64,000 nt of DNA, taken from assembly GCF_015594925.2 (NCBI RefSeq), contig NZ_CP087590.1, forward strand, positions 2,418,001 to 2,482,000, written 5' to 3'. This DNA is from Vibrio sp. VB16. GTDB lineage: Bacteria; Pseudomonadota; Gammaproteobacteria; Enterobacterales; Vibrionaceae. Shown in pieces: positions 47,197 through 57,128 of the stretch. The position numbers were made by a program, and so were the translations under genes. Position 1 is the stretch's first letter. Every line of letters starts with the position of its first letter. Under the pieces are notes generated by a model. That model was not told the origin of the DNA, searched no databases, and saw nothing but the letters and a program-made list of their open reading frames with translations.

Positions 47197-48119
47197 ATTG
47201 CCCCCTTATTATTCTTATTAATTTCGCCGGCCGCCATTCGTAGATAATACTGGTATATCTGTTCTAGGTTCGCATTCTCTACTTGTATATCATCGAGCGA
47301 GTCGTAATCTAATAGTTGTTTTAGCACGTTGACTTTAAGTTCTTGCGGTATGTGTAATTGCGTCGCGTCCACAATAAATTGGCTCAGATTTTCATTCTGT
47401 CCTAACGCACCATTGATACCTTGAGTCTTTATAACAACGGGTAAATTCGCTTGCTGCCTTAATTCATCTAACGTCCCTATCGCAATCGACTTTCCGTTGG
47501 ACAGTATCATAGCGCGGTCGATATGTTGCTCAACACCTGGCAATACATGCGAGCACAAAATAATACTTGCGCCTTCATTTCTAAGTTGGTCAACACTCAA
47601 ATAGAATTCTTGAGTGGCAATAGGATCAAGCCCGACCGTCGGTTCATCCAGTAGTAGTAGCGTTGGCTTACCCAAAAATGCCTGCGCTAAACCTAGACGT
47701 TGTCTCATCCCTTTTGAATAGGTTTTCACCTGCCGATGCATCGCGTTTGATAATCCTACTTTTTCAAGAAGCGGACTAACCTGCCCCTTTGGCACAGATT
47801 TTAAACGCGAGAAATAGGTCAGGACCTCATGCCCCGTCAACTGTTCATAAAAACTGACATTCTCTGGTAGATAACCTATCTCTTTCCGGCTATTCCAAGC
47901 CTGTTTACTTTTGGGGTCGACACCACATACTTTTATCTGCCCATCACTGGCCGTGATAACACCCAAAATCAATTTCATCATGGTGGTTTTACCGGCACCA
48001 TTATGGCCAAACAGACCCAATATCTCTCCGCTATTTAGCGTTAAGTTGATACCATCCAATGCCCGAAGGTTTTTGTAATGTTTGCTGACGCTCTCTAGCG
48101 TTACAACTGGATAGCTCAT
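47193..48119 (-). CDS. nosF: NosF, ABC ATPase for nitrous oxide reductase maturation
   Basis: 308 residues. Walker A GHNGAGKTT at 38-46, signature YSKGMRQRLGLAQA, Walker B LLLLDEPTVGLDP, and switch His in ILCSHV. It powers the NosDFY complex. Overlaps nosD upstream (ATGA) and nosY downstream by 4 bases each, so translation is coupled. Confidence 0.94.
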   Translation of the reverse strand: MSYPVVTLESVSKHYKNLRALDGINLTLNSGEILGLFGHNGAGKTTMMKLILGVITASDGQIKVCGVDPKSKQAWNSRKEIGYLPENVSFYEQLTGHEVLTYFSRLKSVPKGQVSPLLEKVGLSNAMHRQVKTYSKGMRQRLGLAQAFLGKPTLLLLDEPTVGLDPIATQEFYLSVDQLRNEGASIILCSHVLPGVEQHIDRAMILSNGKSIAIGTLDELRQQANLPVVIKTQGINGALGQNENLSQFIVDATQLHIPQELKVNVLKQLLDYDSLDDIQVENANLEQIYQYYLRMAAGEINKNNKGAI

Positions 48120-49447
48120 GAGTTATTTCCTATTCCATCAGTCGGTTTCTTGATTTCGCTATGCTGTTTTGCTTGCTCCCTAATGTTCATCGGGGACATC
48201 AACGGATATGAGTCTCGGACACCCGCTGGTTTTAATACTGGGAACTGTTTCTGAATCCAACGAAGCATGAGCACAGAAGGGCTATCCAACAACACCTTCG
48301 CCTCTGGATATTTCCAAACCATCTTGTCTATACCGTCATTCGGCTCAAACGGTGTATCCCCTATCATATTATTGTCTAGATCCCAGCCCAGATAATTGCT
48401 CCAAAAATTTCCCACACCATTTTGGCTCCACTCTTGCTGGCGATTGGAAGCATACTTCACTTGCACCGGATTATTTATAAAGCTATTACCGAAAATCTTA
48501 CCGTTTTCAGAACCCGCGGTTAAATGAATACCAATCTCGGCCGTTTCGATTCGATTGTAGCTAATGGTGTTATAGGCTGAGTTATATATGAATAGTCCTT
48601 TGCCTTCTCGCCCCATCACTTTATTTTCCGGTCGAGTCCAGACATTGTTAATCTCGTTGAAACTGATATCGGAATAGGTAATAAAATTCACTAACATACC
48701 GTAATCTTCACTGTTACGGCTGCGGTTACCTTGCACAATGAGATGTTTTGAGCTCATCAAGGCGTATCCGGCTCGAGTATTGTAAGCCGTATTTGAAATA
48801 ACTCGATTACTATAGGAGTACATATAATGTATGCCGTAGCGTAAATCGTGCATAACATTATCTCGAAGTTCACTATCTTGACTGGCAATGATGTATAGGC
48901 CATCCCGTGTACCGCTCACCTCGTTACCAATAACTTTGGCAAGTTTCACACCAGAAAGTTGAACGCCATTTCCTCGGTCTGCCGAACGCAACTCGGGGTT
49001 GCCTTCAATTTTGTTATTCTCTATCAATATACGACTGGATTTTTGCAACCATATCCCGAATCCATCACCTTTCAATCGGTTATTACTAATCGTGATGTTC
49101 TCTTGTTTGGTATCAAGATAGATAGCCGCATTTTGTTCCGTTAGATCACTGCCCCAATTAATGATAGTAAGATTGTCTATTTTGATATTCGATGCATGCA
49201 ACGTGAGTGCATTACCCAACCCGTTTGCGTCTATAACTGCCCCATCCTGCCCTTTAATTGTAATACCTTTGGTAACAACGAAGCGACCAAAATAGATACC
49301 AGGCTGAATGAGTACCGTGTCCCCATCTTGGGTTAAATCGAGTTTTTTCTGTAAATTATCCGAATGGTTTACGGTAATGAGGTTCGCCCAAAGACTGCCA
49401 CTAAACAAGCTAAACCATATCGCAATGAAGCACGTTCTCTTTTTCAA
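48116..49447 (-). CDS. nosD: NosD, periplasmic right-handed beta-helix protein
   Basis: 443 residues. Signal peptide cleaved near SLWAN (about 21-22), then parallel beta-helix repeats (DNLTIINWG, ENNKIEG, GNEVSGTRDGLYII, SFNEINNVW). It works outside the membrane with NosF and NosY to supply copper and sulfur to NosZ. Follows nosZ after 104 bases. Confidence 0.93.
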   Translation of the reverse strand: MKKRTCFIAIWFSLFSGSLWANLITVNHSDNLQKKLDLTQDGDTVLIQPGIYFGRFVVTKGITIKGQDGAVIDANGLGNALTLHASNIKIDNLTIINWGSDLTEQNAAIYLDTKQENITISNNRLKGDGFGIWLQKSSRILIENNKIEGNPELRSADRGNGVQLSGVKLAKVIGNEVSGTRDGLYIIASQDSELRDNVMHDLRYGIHYMYSYSNRVISNTAYNTRAGYALMSSKHLIVQGNRSRNSEDYGMLVNFITYSDISFNEINNVWTRPENKVMGREGKGLFIYNSAYNTISYNRIETAEIGIHLTAGSENGKIFGNSFINNPVQVKYASNRQQEWSQNGVGNFWSNYLGWDLDNNMIGDTPFEPNDGIDKMVWKYPEAKVLLDSPSVLMLRWIQKQFPVLKPAGVRDSYPLMSPMNIREQAKQHSEIKKPTDGIGNNS

Positions 49448-49551
49448 TCGACGAATCCTACACAGATTAAAAATAGGTCACTGTTCGGACTCCCTCAAAT
49501 GACAATGAAGGAGCCCAACATCAGTTCGTTACTCAACTACTGAGAAACGTA

Positions 49552-51459
49552 TTACGCTTCAACGAGCATGCGTCCGCGCATCTCCATATGAAGTGCATGG
49601 CAGAACCAGTTACAGTAATACCAATGAACACCTGGTTTATCGGCTATAAAGGTTATAGAGGCGGTGGCCTGAGGACTGATCTCCATTTGAACACCGTGGT
49701 TGGTCATACAGAAGCCATGGCTTACGTCTTCGACCATATCAAGGTTGGTTATGATGACCGTGACTTCATCGCCAAGCTTCACTTTAAACTCGTTCAATCC
49801 GAATATCGGAGCAACCGAAATCATGTACACACGAACCTTATTTCCGTCACGAACCACCTTGCTTTCACCAAGTACATTCACGCCATCTTTTTTCGCGATT
49901 TCCAATGTCTCTGCAAATATTGGGTCTTCTCTGGTCCAGAGTTTATCGGGCTTCACCTTACTACGGTGTACGATGATACAGTCATGCGGTTCAGCATAGG
50001 TTGGGCCGTCATGAACCAGCTTCATTTCATCGCCAGAAATATCGATTAGCTGATCATTCTCTGGATGCAAGGGACCGACAGGTAAAAATCTATCTTTCGA
50101 GAATTTACAAAGCGATACGAGCCATTTACCATCCGCATCTCTCGTCTCACCCATGGATGTATGGTTATGACCGGGCTGATAATGCACATCGAGTTTCTGG
50201 CGAACGTAATTTACCTTTTCGCCGTTATGCGCTTTGATGGCATCTTCTACGTTCCATTTTGCTATCTGACTATCAAGGAATAACGTTGTATAGGCGTTTC
50301 CTCGATTATCAAATGCCGTATGAAGTGGACCCAATCCAAGCTCTGGTTCGGCAACAATGGTATCTCTCGGTTTGATCTTGTCGCTAAATAAGTCGTCTAA
50401 TTTTGAGATAGCGATAATCGAAACCGTTGGCGATAGTTTACCATTCGCAACAAAATACTTACCGTCCGATGAGGTATTCAATCCATGAGGCGATTTCGGA
50501 ACCGGTATATAGCGCGTTAATTTTGACCCTTTGCGACCATCAAGAACCGGCACATCGTTACCATTGTACGTTTTAAATTCGCCCGCTTTCAACGCGGCTT
50601 CACAGCGTTCTAAACTAAACACCACAACATGATCACGCTCTGCTGAAATCATGTCATTTAGGTTCATCCCCATTTCGGTGTTGTAGCAGGTAGAAGCAAA
50701 ATATTTACCGTCAAAGTCGGCGTCAGTATTATCCAAGTTACCGTCTACCATGACCTGAAATGCGACAACCATTTCTTCTGCATCAATAACATTAAATAGA
50801 GATCGATAGGTGCTGGTGTCTTCCAATGTGGCTTTGCCATCATTATTCATTGGAATCTCAAACTCACTATTACAAATAACATACTTTGTGTAAGGTGCTT
50901 TCTGTACGCGCAGCCCGTGGATGGCTTGCACGTTAGGTACGGTAAGCATTTTATCGCACTTCATTACATTACAACGAATACGCGCAACACGGGAGTTAGC
51001 TTTATCATTGATGAAGACATATTTCCCGTTATAGCGACCATCCGTCATGCTCATATGCGGATGATGGGAATCACCGACCAGAACGTTAGCACTGTCGCCT
51101 TTGATACGTCGACTTTCATTCGTTAACCCCCAGCCTGTTGCGCTGTCTGTGTTGAACACAGGAATTCGCATCAGTTCTCTCATTGAAGGGATACCGAGTA
51201 TACGTACCTCCCCAGAGTGGCCACCACTCCAGAAACCGTAATACTCGTCTAAATCACCAGGGTGAACCACCGCACTATTCTTTATATCGGCAGCCTGTGC
51301 CTTCGCCATTGAAGCAAACATAGCCGCCGTCATTGGGGCAGCCGCGACGCCTAGTCCAATCGCGGCACTTTTGCCAAAAAATTTACGGCGTTCAGTATCA
51401 ACAGGGGAGCCATCGACGGGGGCATTATCATTAACCTGATCGATTTTATCTTCACTCAT
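49552..51459 (-). CDS. nosZ: Nitrous oxide reductase, Tat-exported (clade I type)
   Basis: 635 residues. Reduces N2O to N2 in the periplasm. Tat signal with R24-R25 (TERRKFFGKS) and a hydrophobic run to about 54. The CuA site is visible at the C-terminus: H581, C616, C620, H624 and M627 in CNWFCHALHMEM. CuZ-type histidines appear in GDSHHPHMS and later. The Tat signal and the nosR-linked arrangement match clade I. GGAGAC precedes the ATG. It is the most certain metabolic gene of the window. Confidence 0.97.
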   Translation of the reverse strand: MSEDKIDQVNDNAPVDGSPVDTERRKFFGKSAAIGLGVAAAPMTAAMFASMAKAQAADIKNSAVVHPGDLDEYYGFWSGGHSGEVRILGIPSMRELMRIPVFNTDSATGWGLTNESRRIKGDSANVLVGDSHHPHMSMTDGRYNGKYVFINDKANSRVARIRCNVMKCDKMLTVPNVQAIHGLRVQKAPYTKYVICNSEFEIPMNNDGKATLEDTSTYRSLFNVIDAEEMVVAFQVMVDGNLDNTDADFDGKYFASTCYNTEMGMNLNDMISAERDHVVVFSLERCEAALKAGEFKTYNGNDVPVLDGRKGSKLTRYIPVPKSPHGLNTSSDGKYFVANGKLSPTVSIIAISKLDDLFSDKIKPRDTIVAEPELGLGPLHTAFDNRGNAYTTLFLDSQIAKWNVEDAIKAHNGEKVNYVRQKLDVHYQPGHNHTSMGETRDADGKWLVSLCKFSKDRFLPVGPLHPENDQLIDISGDEMKLVHDGPTYAEPHDCIIVHRSKVKPDKLWTREDPIFAETLEIAKKDGVNVLGESKVVRDGNKVRVYMISVAPIFGLNEFKVKLGDEVTVIITNLDMVEDVSHGFCMTNHGVQMEISPQATASITFIADKPGVHWYYCNWFCHALHMEMRGRMLVEA

Positions 51460-51547
51460 GGTAAGTCTCCATTCATTTCATGTAAGGTATTAACACTTAA
51501 ATATCATGAACCACAACGACAGCTTGCTGATGTGATTCCTATTATTG

Positions 51548-53674
51548 TTATATCTCTTTTACTAAGATTTCAGAGGAACTACGTTTCCTTTTTTTGTAAG
51601 CTATTTTTTTCAATGGCGGACATTTTTGGTCGTTCGAATAGGTAATTTGACAATCCAAACAGTAATGGCATTCACGCATGTTGATCACACCATCAGGCTG
51701 AATGGCTTGAATTTCACACTCTTTAGCACAGATATGACATGGTGTTCCACAATCAGGACGGCGTTTAAGCCAGTCGAATAAACGTACACTGTTTGATACT
51801 GACAACGCTGCGCCAAGTGGGCACAAATAACGGCAGAAGGTTTTACGATTAAACAAATTGACGAATAGGATAAGCACGGCCCACAACACGAACGGCCACT
51901 CTCTATCGAATTTCAGTAAAAAGGTGGTTTTAAAGGGTTCTATCTCTGCGAACTGTTCCGCCAGCGCGATAGAATCCAGAGACAAGGCAAACAAACCGAG
52001 TAAAATCAGATACTTTATCGCCCATAACCGCTCATGCACGGCCCACGGAAGTTCAACCTGTGGAATCTTAACGTACCGAGCAAACTGATTGATCAGCTCT
52101 TGCAATGCACCAAAGGGACACAGCCAACCACAATATACGGCTCTTCCCCACAGCAAGATGGTGACCGCGGCGGCCGACCACAAGATAAAAATCACAGGGT
52201 CAAGTAAGAAAAGATCCCAAGAAAAATCTTTCAAGAAAGCGTGAAGAAAGGTAAATACATTCACTACGGATAACTGCCCCCCCCATTGCCAACCAATAAA
52301 CACCACGGTAATGGCGAGAAAACCGTGACGTAAGCGGTGCATAAATGTGGGATGCTTAACCAGTATATCTTGAAAAAATAGGATAAGTATAAGCACCACT
52401 ATCAAGATGGAAAGCAACACGACGGTCACCTGTTTCTCTTGCCACACTTGTTGTGTCAAGGTCAACTCAGGTGGTGGTATGATCGCCGGTGGCGTATCTA
52501 CGTACTGCTCTAACGTATCGTAACTGCCTTTAAAACTGGTGAATACACTGTCAATGGGTCCTGTCTGTCTGCGAACCAACAGTGCCACCTGCCAACTTGC
52601 ACCAGGATCAAATTCAAAATGGGCTTGAACCTTAAAGACCGACATCTCTCTAAAGCGAGGGGCACCTTCGCTGTACAGATCGGTAATACGAGTATGATCT
52701 AAATCGCGAAAAGAAATTTCGTCGTCATTTTGTTGAACCTGAATTCGGTCAAAGATCCCACCTCTAACATAGCCAGAACCTTTGTAAGAGTATCCGTTGC
52801 CGAATACCGCGATAAGGTGCTCGCCTTCTTTCAAGTCTTTCGTTAACCACAGGTATTCGGATTCTCCGAACAAGTTTTTGCCAATAGTCGGAATGTCAGC
52901 TATTGCATAATAGAGTTCCGCGAACATCTCATCTTTCTTACTGTCCGCAACCGTATCAACGTCTGCACCTAATGTTCCCTCAAAAGCTTGTTGCACCGAC
53001 TTATTATCTAAAAATAGCTTTCTAATCGAGCCATCACCCGTGAGTTCCAACCAATTTTTTTGGCTGTATACGTCCTGCTTGATCGTCGATTTAGGCTGGA
53101 TAATGCCTCTCGATGCTTTGATGATCCCTAACGATTCTGCGGCTTTTGTGGCGGCTTTAGTGATTGCCACGTTCATTACCATTACCGTCACTGTGGCACC
53201 AGACAACCCATCAATAGGTATATAATTTTGGTTTGGTTTACCCCCGACCTTAATACGATCCTTTACCGACAACCCCACATACTGGTCGCTAAAATCCCAC
53301 AGTTTTTTCTCGGGTATGCCCGCCAGAATTATCGGTTCATGATGCTCGAGTACTTTAGATGCCAGATATTGACCTTCAGGGTCGATGATAACCAGCATAT
53401 TAACAGGCTCACCTGAATAGGCGGGGATCCGAGCGATATCATTGGTTTCGAATGCATAACCGAGCACCTCGTCACCATTCTTGATGGTACGTAATAACAA
53501 CTCGCCTTCTTTCTCCGAGATGGAAGTATACTGAGGCAAGGCTTCTTGTATAAGTGGTATAGGGTCTTTCGCTGGGCTCACAAAAAGCGCATGCGCAGAA
53601 TACGAAAAAAGCACATTAAACAGAACGAACAGTAAACCAAAGGAAGACATTAACGTAGTGAAGGCGTTTCTCAT
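51548..53674 (-). CDS. nosR: NosR, membrane iron-sulfur flavoprotein for nos expression and N2O reduction
   Basis: 708 residues. Signal or first helix (about 5-25), periplasmic FMN-binding domain with SGATVT near 169-174, then about five membrane helices, CGWLCPFGALQELINQ and CRYLCPLGAA cysteine motifs, and two 4Fe-4S-like cysteine clusters near the C-terminus (CGTPCHICAKECEIQ, CHYCLDCQ). It is needed for nosZ transcription and electron supply. GGAGC precedes the ATG. First gene of the operon, 88 bases upstream of nosZ. Confidence 0.95.
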   Translation of the reverse strand: MRNAFTTLMSSFGLLFVLFNVLFSYSAHALFVSPAKDPIPLIQEALPQYTSISEKEGELLLRTIKNGDEVLGYAFETNDIARIPAYSGEPVNMLVIIDPEGQYLASKVLEHHEPIILAGIPEKKLWDFSDQYVGLSVKDRIKVGGKPNQNYIPIDGLSGATVTVMVMNVAITKAATKAAESLGIIKASRGIIQPKSTIKQDVYSQKNWLELTGDGSIRKLFLDNKSVQQAFEGTLGADVDTVADSKKDEMFAELYYAIADIPTIGKNLFGESEYLWLTKDLKEGEHLIAVFGNGYSYKGSGYVRGGIFDRIQVQQNDDEISFRDLDHTRITDLYSEGAPRFREMSVFKVQAHFEFDPGASWQVALLVRRQTGPIDSVFTSFKGSYDTLEQYVDTPPAIIPPPELTLTQQVWQEKQVTVVLLSILIVVLILILFFQDILVKHPTFMHRLRHGFLAITVVFIGWQWGGQLSVVNVFTFLHAFLKDFSWDLFLLDPVIFILWSAAAVTILLWGRAVYCGWLCPFGALQELINQFARYVKIPQVELPWAVHERLWAIKYLILLGLFALSLDSIALAEQFAEIEPFKTTFLLKFDREWPFVLWAVLILFVNLFNRKTFCRYLCPLGAALSVSNSVRLFDWLKRRPDCGTPCHICAKECEIQAIQPDGVINMRECHYCLDCQITYSNDQKCPPLKKIAYKKRKRSSSEILVKEI

Positions 53675-53916
53675 TCTTTTGCTCCGGGCAAAATCAACGC
53701 TGGTTGATCATTGTTCATACATTTACTCATAGTCATATTTTACCAAACGCCATGTTGCATGGTTGTAACACATGTAATGATAGTGTGGATAATATGTAAA
53801 GGGCAAGGCGGTAGCGCTCATAATAGGAGCTACCCACGTTAGAAAGATAATTTCTATTCAATTGATGTGAAAGACCTCTATGTTACCGTCATCGGATTCA
53901 AAAACTTGTACTAATA

Positions 53917-53930
53917 ATGATTTATATCAA
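53917..53930 (-). promoter_or_regulatory. FNR/DNR-like site upstream of nosR
   Basis: ATGAT-TTAT-ATCAA matches TTGAT-N4-ATCAA at 9 of 10 defined positions and lies 243 bases before the nosR ATG. If used at -41.5 the leader would be about 200 bases long. It could equally serve an unseen rightward promoter. The remaining gap to the VOC gene holds the repeat element at 54174 and no real gene. Confidence 0.4.
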
Positions 53931-54173
53931 TAAACGTCACGCCAATTTAAGTCTTAGCCAATACGACCTCTGCCCACTGTTCCGTCACTTGCATTGAAAC
54001 GGTAGCATCATTGACGGGCGGTTAATCGACAGTTCACTTCTAAAGACTGACGTTCATCGCTTTGATTTAGGTACTATATATGATGTTCAACGTTTCTGTA
54101 GCCCAAGCATTGGTGACTTATTAAACATCTAATGAATGAATGTTGGCATTTCTTGCTAAGTGTCCGTATTTAC

Positions 54174-54285
54174 GAGGACATACAGCTCTAAAAAGTCGTA
54201 AAACGGTAATCTATTCCTTTCGTTATCTACACAAAAAACATGACCAAGATGGTTGGTCATGTTTTATCCCAAAAGTGTATGTCCC
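54174..54285. repeat. Palindromic ~115-bp element, copy A
   Basis: Ends GAGGACATACAGCTCT (left) and AAGTGTATGTCCC (right) form inverted termini. The centre holds a hairpin AACATGACCA / TGGTCATGTT (54228-54262). It is homologous throughout to the copy at 57129-57242, with the same order of words (CTCTAAAAAGT, GGTAATCTA-like, TTCGTTA). The hairpin could also act as a terminator. Confidence 0.8.
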
Positions 54286-54343
54286 ATCAGTTCTTGCTAG
54301 CTTCCAGATAAAATACCGATTACGGGACATTTATCATTATCTG

Positions 54344-54739
54344 TTAGGCCGCACTTTCATTTGGCAGGAAATGTGTGGTGCAAATTTTATTTCCATCAGG
54401 GTCACGTAAGTAAGCTAAATATAATCTACGCACTGCTGTACTGCGAACACCTGGTGGCTCCTCTATTGCGGTCCCCCCATTTTCTATACCAATACGATGC
54501 CATTTATTGACGACCTCAGGGCTGTCCGCTAAGAAACCTATTGTCATACCGTTCCCATGACTTGCATCTTCTCCATCAATTGGTTTAGTTAATCCAAGCA
54601 CACCTGATGGGCTGAGATACATACAGCGCCCTTTTTCATCCATTATACCTTCGCTGTAACCAAGAACTTTCATTATGGCATCGTAGAATTTTTTTGAACG
54701 AGCTACATCATTCGTACCGATCATCATATGACTAAACAT
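54344..54739 (-). CDS. VOC-superfamily protein
   Basis: 131 residues, single VOC domain beginning MFSHMMIGTNDVARSKKFYDAIM, with YLRDPDGNKICTTHF at the end (the usual metal Glu position reads Lys/Ile here). AAGGAAG precedes the ATG. Likely a small-molecule-binding or lyase-like protein; function unknown. It lies inside the segment bracketed by the two 115-bp elements. Confidence 0.85.
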   Translation of the reverse strand: MFSHMMIGTNDVARSKKFYDAIMKVLGYSEGIMDEKGRCMYLSPSGVLGLTKPIDGEDASHGNGMTIGFLADSPEVVNKWHRIGIENGGTAIEEPPGVRSTAVRRLYLAYLRDPDGNKICTTHFLPNESAA

Positions 54740-54867
54740 ACACTTCCTTTTAGTTGCTTTGAAATTACTGATTCAATTTAGAATTTTCATCTATCGATGT
54801 CTAGAAGTAATACGTTCTTAACACTAACACTCATTAAGTTCGTAGGCGAAAGCCGTCTTTTTCGCTG

Positions 54868-55731
54868 CTATGATATCGGCTTTATCAATTCAGGAGTAAT
54901 AAACACCTTGATATCATCCGGCCCCGCATAATAGGGAGCAGAGGTAATAAATAATGACACACCAGTCTTAGCAAACTCAGCAGCGTTCGACTTATTTACC
55001 CCACCCGCGATTGAAAGTTGAATCGAATAACCCGACTCCTCAACTATTTTTTGCGCAGCCAGTACATCATGAGTGGAGAATTTGTCTAATTGAATGATAT
55101 CTGGTTTTGCGAGAACTTGTTCTTCCACCATCTCTAAATGGTCCGCTTCAATGGTCACTTTAATCTCGGGATTGTTTCGTCTTATGCTTGAAACCTGAGA
55201 GGCCCAGTCCTCTGGGTTTTCTAACAAATTTCTGTGGTTAGTAAAGACAAGCACTGATTCACTTAACCCGGCTCGGTGAATGCGGCCGCCGCCAGCAAGT
55301 ACGGCCACTGTGGCCAGTTTACGCGTACCCGGAATCGTTTTTCTGGTACACGCCACTATCGCATTCTGGTTTATAGATTTTACACTCGCGACCATTTCTG
55401 CCGTATATTGAGCCACACCGCAGCACCACTCAAGAATCACCTGAACAACCTTCCATGCCTGTTGAATACGCTCGCCGCTCCCCTTTGCTTCAATGAGCGT
55501 TGTACCCGCTTTTACATCGTTACCATCGTCAACAAAAAGCGTCACATCAAGACCTAACTTAACTAAAAGTGCCTGAGCAACGTACACGCCTGCCACTCTT
55601 CCGGAAGTTTTTCGGTTAAATACAATTTTACTTGGTACATTGCCTATACCTAACGAGCGCGTGGTTATATCCCCTCGATACACATCTTCAAGTAAAAATG
55701 CATCTAATTCAGCATCAGAAAAATAAATCAT
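54868..55731 (-). CDS. modD: ModD-like nicotinate-nucleotide pyrophosphorylase-family protein
   Basis: 287 residues from the ATG at 55731; a longer frame adds 12 residues. Family marks are clear: LLEDVYRGDITTRSLG near the start, ACTRKTIPGTRKLATVAVLAGGG near 130-152 and LSIAGGVNKSNAAEFAKTG late. It has the NadC/quinolinate phosphoribosyltransferase fold and, as ModD, is usually linked to molybdenum-transport genes, but no mod genes are here. True substrate unknown. Divergent from the ARMT1-like gene. Confidence 0.85.
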   Translation of the reverse strand: MIYFSDAELDAFLLEDVYRGDITTRSLGIGNVPSKIVFNRKTSGRVAGVYVAQALLVKLGLDVTLFVDDGNDVKAGTTLIEAKGSGERIQQAWKVVQVILEWCCGVAQYTAEMVASVKSINQNAIVACTRKTIPGTRKLATVAVLAGGGRIHRAGLSESVLVFTNHRNLLENPEDWASQVSSIRRNNPEIKVTIEADHLEMVEEQVLAKPDIIQLDKFSTHDVLAAQKIVEESGYSIQLSIAGGVNKSNAAEFAKTGVSLFITSAPYYAGPDDIKVFITPELIKPIS

Positions 55732-55789
55732 CAATCCTACCACCTCTAAATAATCATGACCTTCCACTAATAAAAACCAAATATTAATG

Positions 55790-56196
55790 CAATGATTTCA
55801 TTTAAATCACAACATTAACTATAAAAAATAATTTAAAATAATTTAAAATAAAAATACAACATAAACAATCAGTTACAATTTATCTCATAGAAAATTGATA
55901 ATCTTTACATTAACAAGTTCAACATTAAAAATTTATTAACAACCTAATATTAGTTATTATCATATGACAATAACTAATATTAATCAATTACTTATGGTTT
56001 ATTTTTATTTTAAAATTTCAATTCAACACCATAAAAAACTTTATTTTTTAATGTTTGTTGTTCTTTATTTATTCTATAAATGGGACTACTATCTAATAAA
56101 TTTCAATTTTACTGTCGGGTTGAATAATGACCAAGTGGTTGTCAATGATGTCTATACCCATAAGAAAGAATAGTTGGAAAAGTCACACCGGAGAAA
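55790..56196. other. Very AT-rich divergent intergenic region
   Basis: About 400 bases between modD and the DUF89 gene, with repeated AATTTAAAAT words near 55828-55855. A 69-codon frame at 55964-56173 has no convincing ribosome site and reads as AT-rich hydrophobic filler. It probably holds back-to-back promoters; H-NS-type silencing is a possible consequence of the AT content. Confidence 0.5.
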
Positions 56197-56199
56197 AAA

Positions 56200-57111
56200 A
56201 TGAGAAGTAGCCTAGATTGTATCCCATGCTTTATGCGTCAAGCTTTAGAAGCCGGCCGTCAAATAAGCAACGACGAGCAGCTAATTGGTCAAGCACTTAA
56301 ACGTATTGCGGGCAGTTTGGCTGACTTCAATCTTGACCTGTCACCTCCGGAAATGGGACAACATATTCATCGAATTTTACGTCAAGAGGTAGGCAGTGAT
56401 GACCCCTATCTGCAAATTAAAAAGAATTCAACTCGAGTTGCCCTAACACTCGTTCCAGACGTATTAAAACATCTTGAACAGAGCGATAATCCTTTCGAGG
56501 TCGCAGTGCGTTTTGCTATAGCAGGCAACATTCTCGATTTTGCTTTGATGTCTGTATGGGATGACCATAAGATAAATGCGTCTTTCGACAAAGCGTTAAG
56601 CCACCCTATCGATTCGAATACCGTTGAACAATTGAGGCTGGAACTGCATAAGGCTAAGCGTGTTCTGATTCTGGCTGATAATGTTGGTGAAACCGTATTT
56701 GACCGTTTTCTTATCGAACAATTACCGCCACACCTTGATGTCACCTACGCCGTAAAAGCGTCCCCAGTTATTAACGATGCCATTGCTGTTGATGCCGTTG
56801 ACGCTGGAATAGATAAGCTTGCTGACGTCATTGATAATGGTACTGATGCACCAGGAACGTTATTGCATCAATGTTCACCATCATTTCTCGCGCACTTCAA
56901 TGCTGCGGATATCGTTATAGCAAAAGGACAAGCAAACTTTGAATCTCTCAACACGACCGATAGGCAAGTTTACTTCCTAACTCAAATAAAATGTATCGTG
57001 ATCGCTGAAGCCTATGGCTATAACGTTGGTGATTGGATAGTCACAACCACTTCAAAATTAAGGGATAAAGCAGGTCAGAAATTAAATAGTATGGTTGAAG
57101 GTGTTAGTTAA
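56200..57111 (+). CDS. ARMT1-like (DUF89) metal-dependent phosphatase
   Basis: 303 residues, with CIPCFMRQA near the start (two Cys at 8 and 11, typical of the bacterial/archaeal DUF89 branch), ADNVGETVFDRFLIEQL near 158-174 (catalytic Asp-Asn), and VIAKGQANFESL late. DUF89 proteins are damage-control phosphatases acting on sugar phosphates or phosphorylated cofactors. GGAGAAA precedes the ATG. It is divergent from modD. Followed at 57129 by copy B of the palindromic element. Confidence 0.82.
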   Translation: MRSSLDCIPCFMRQALEAGRQISNDEQLIGQALKRIAGSLADFNLDLSPPEMGQHIHRILRQEVGSDDPYLQIKKNSTRVALTLVPDVLKHLEQSDNPFEVAVRFAIAGNILDFALMSVWDDHKINASFDKALSHPIDSNTVEQLRLELHKAKRVLILADNVGETVFDRFLIEQLPPHLDVTYAVKASPVINDAIAVDAVDAGIDKLADVIDNGTDAPGTLLHQCSPSFLAHFNAADIVIAKGQANFESLNTTDRQVYFLTQIKCIVIAEAYGYNVGDWIVTTTSKLRDKAGQKLNSMVEGVS

Positions 57112-57128
57112 TCTTTCGGATTACTTAC

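Noticed and set aside
53693..53708. ATCAA-N6-TTGAT just upstream of nosR as FNR site
   Set aside because: Half-sites face outward and the spacer is wrong; the 53917 site fits better.
53998..54132. 44-codon open stretch upstream of nos
   Set aside because: No start, ribosome site or recognised motif; could be debris but unsupported.
54140..54409. 89-codon frame
   Set aside because: It runs through palindromic element copy A and the end of the VOC gene, with no ribosome site.
55964..56173. 69-codon AT-rich frame upstream of the DUF89 gene
   Set aside because: No ribosome site; composition is explained by very AT-rich promoter DNA.
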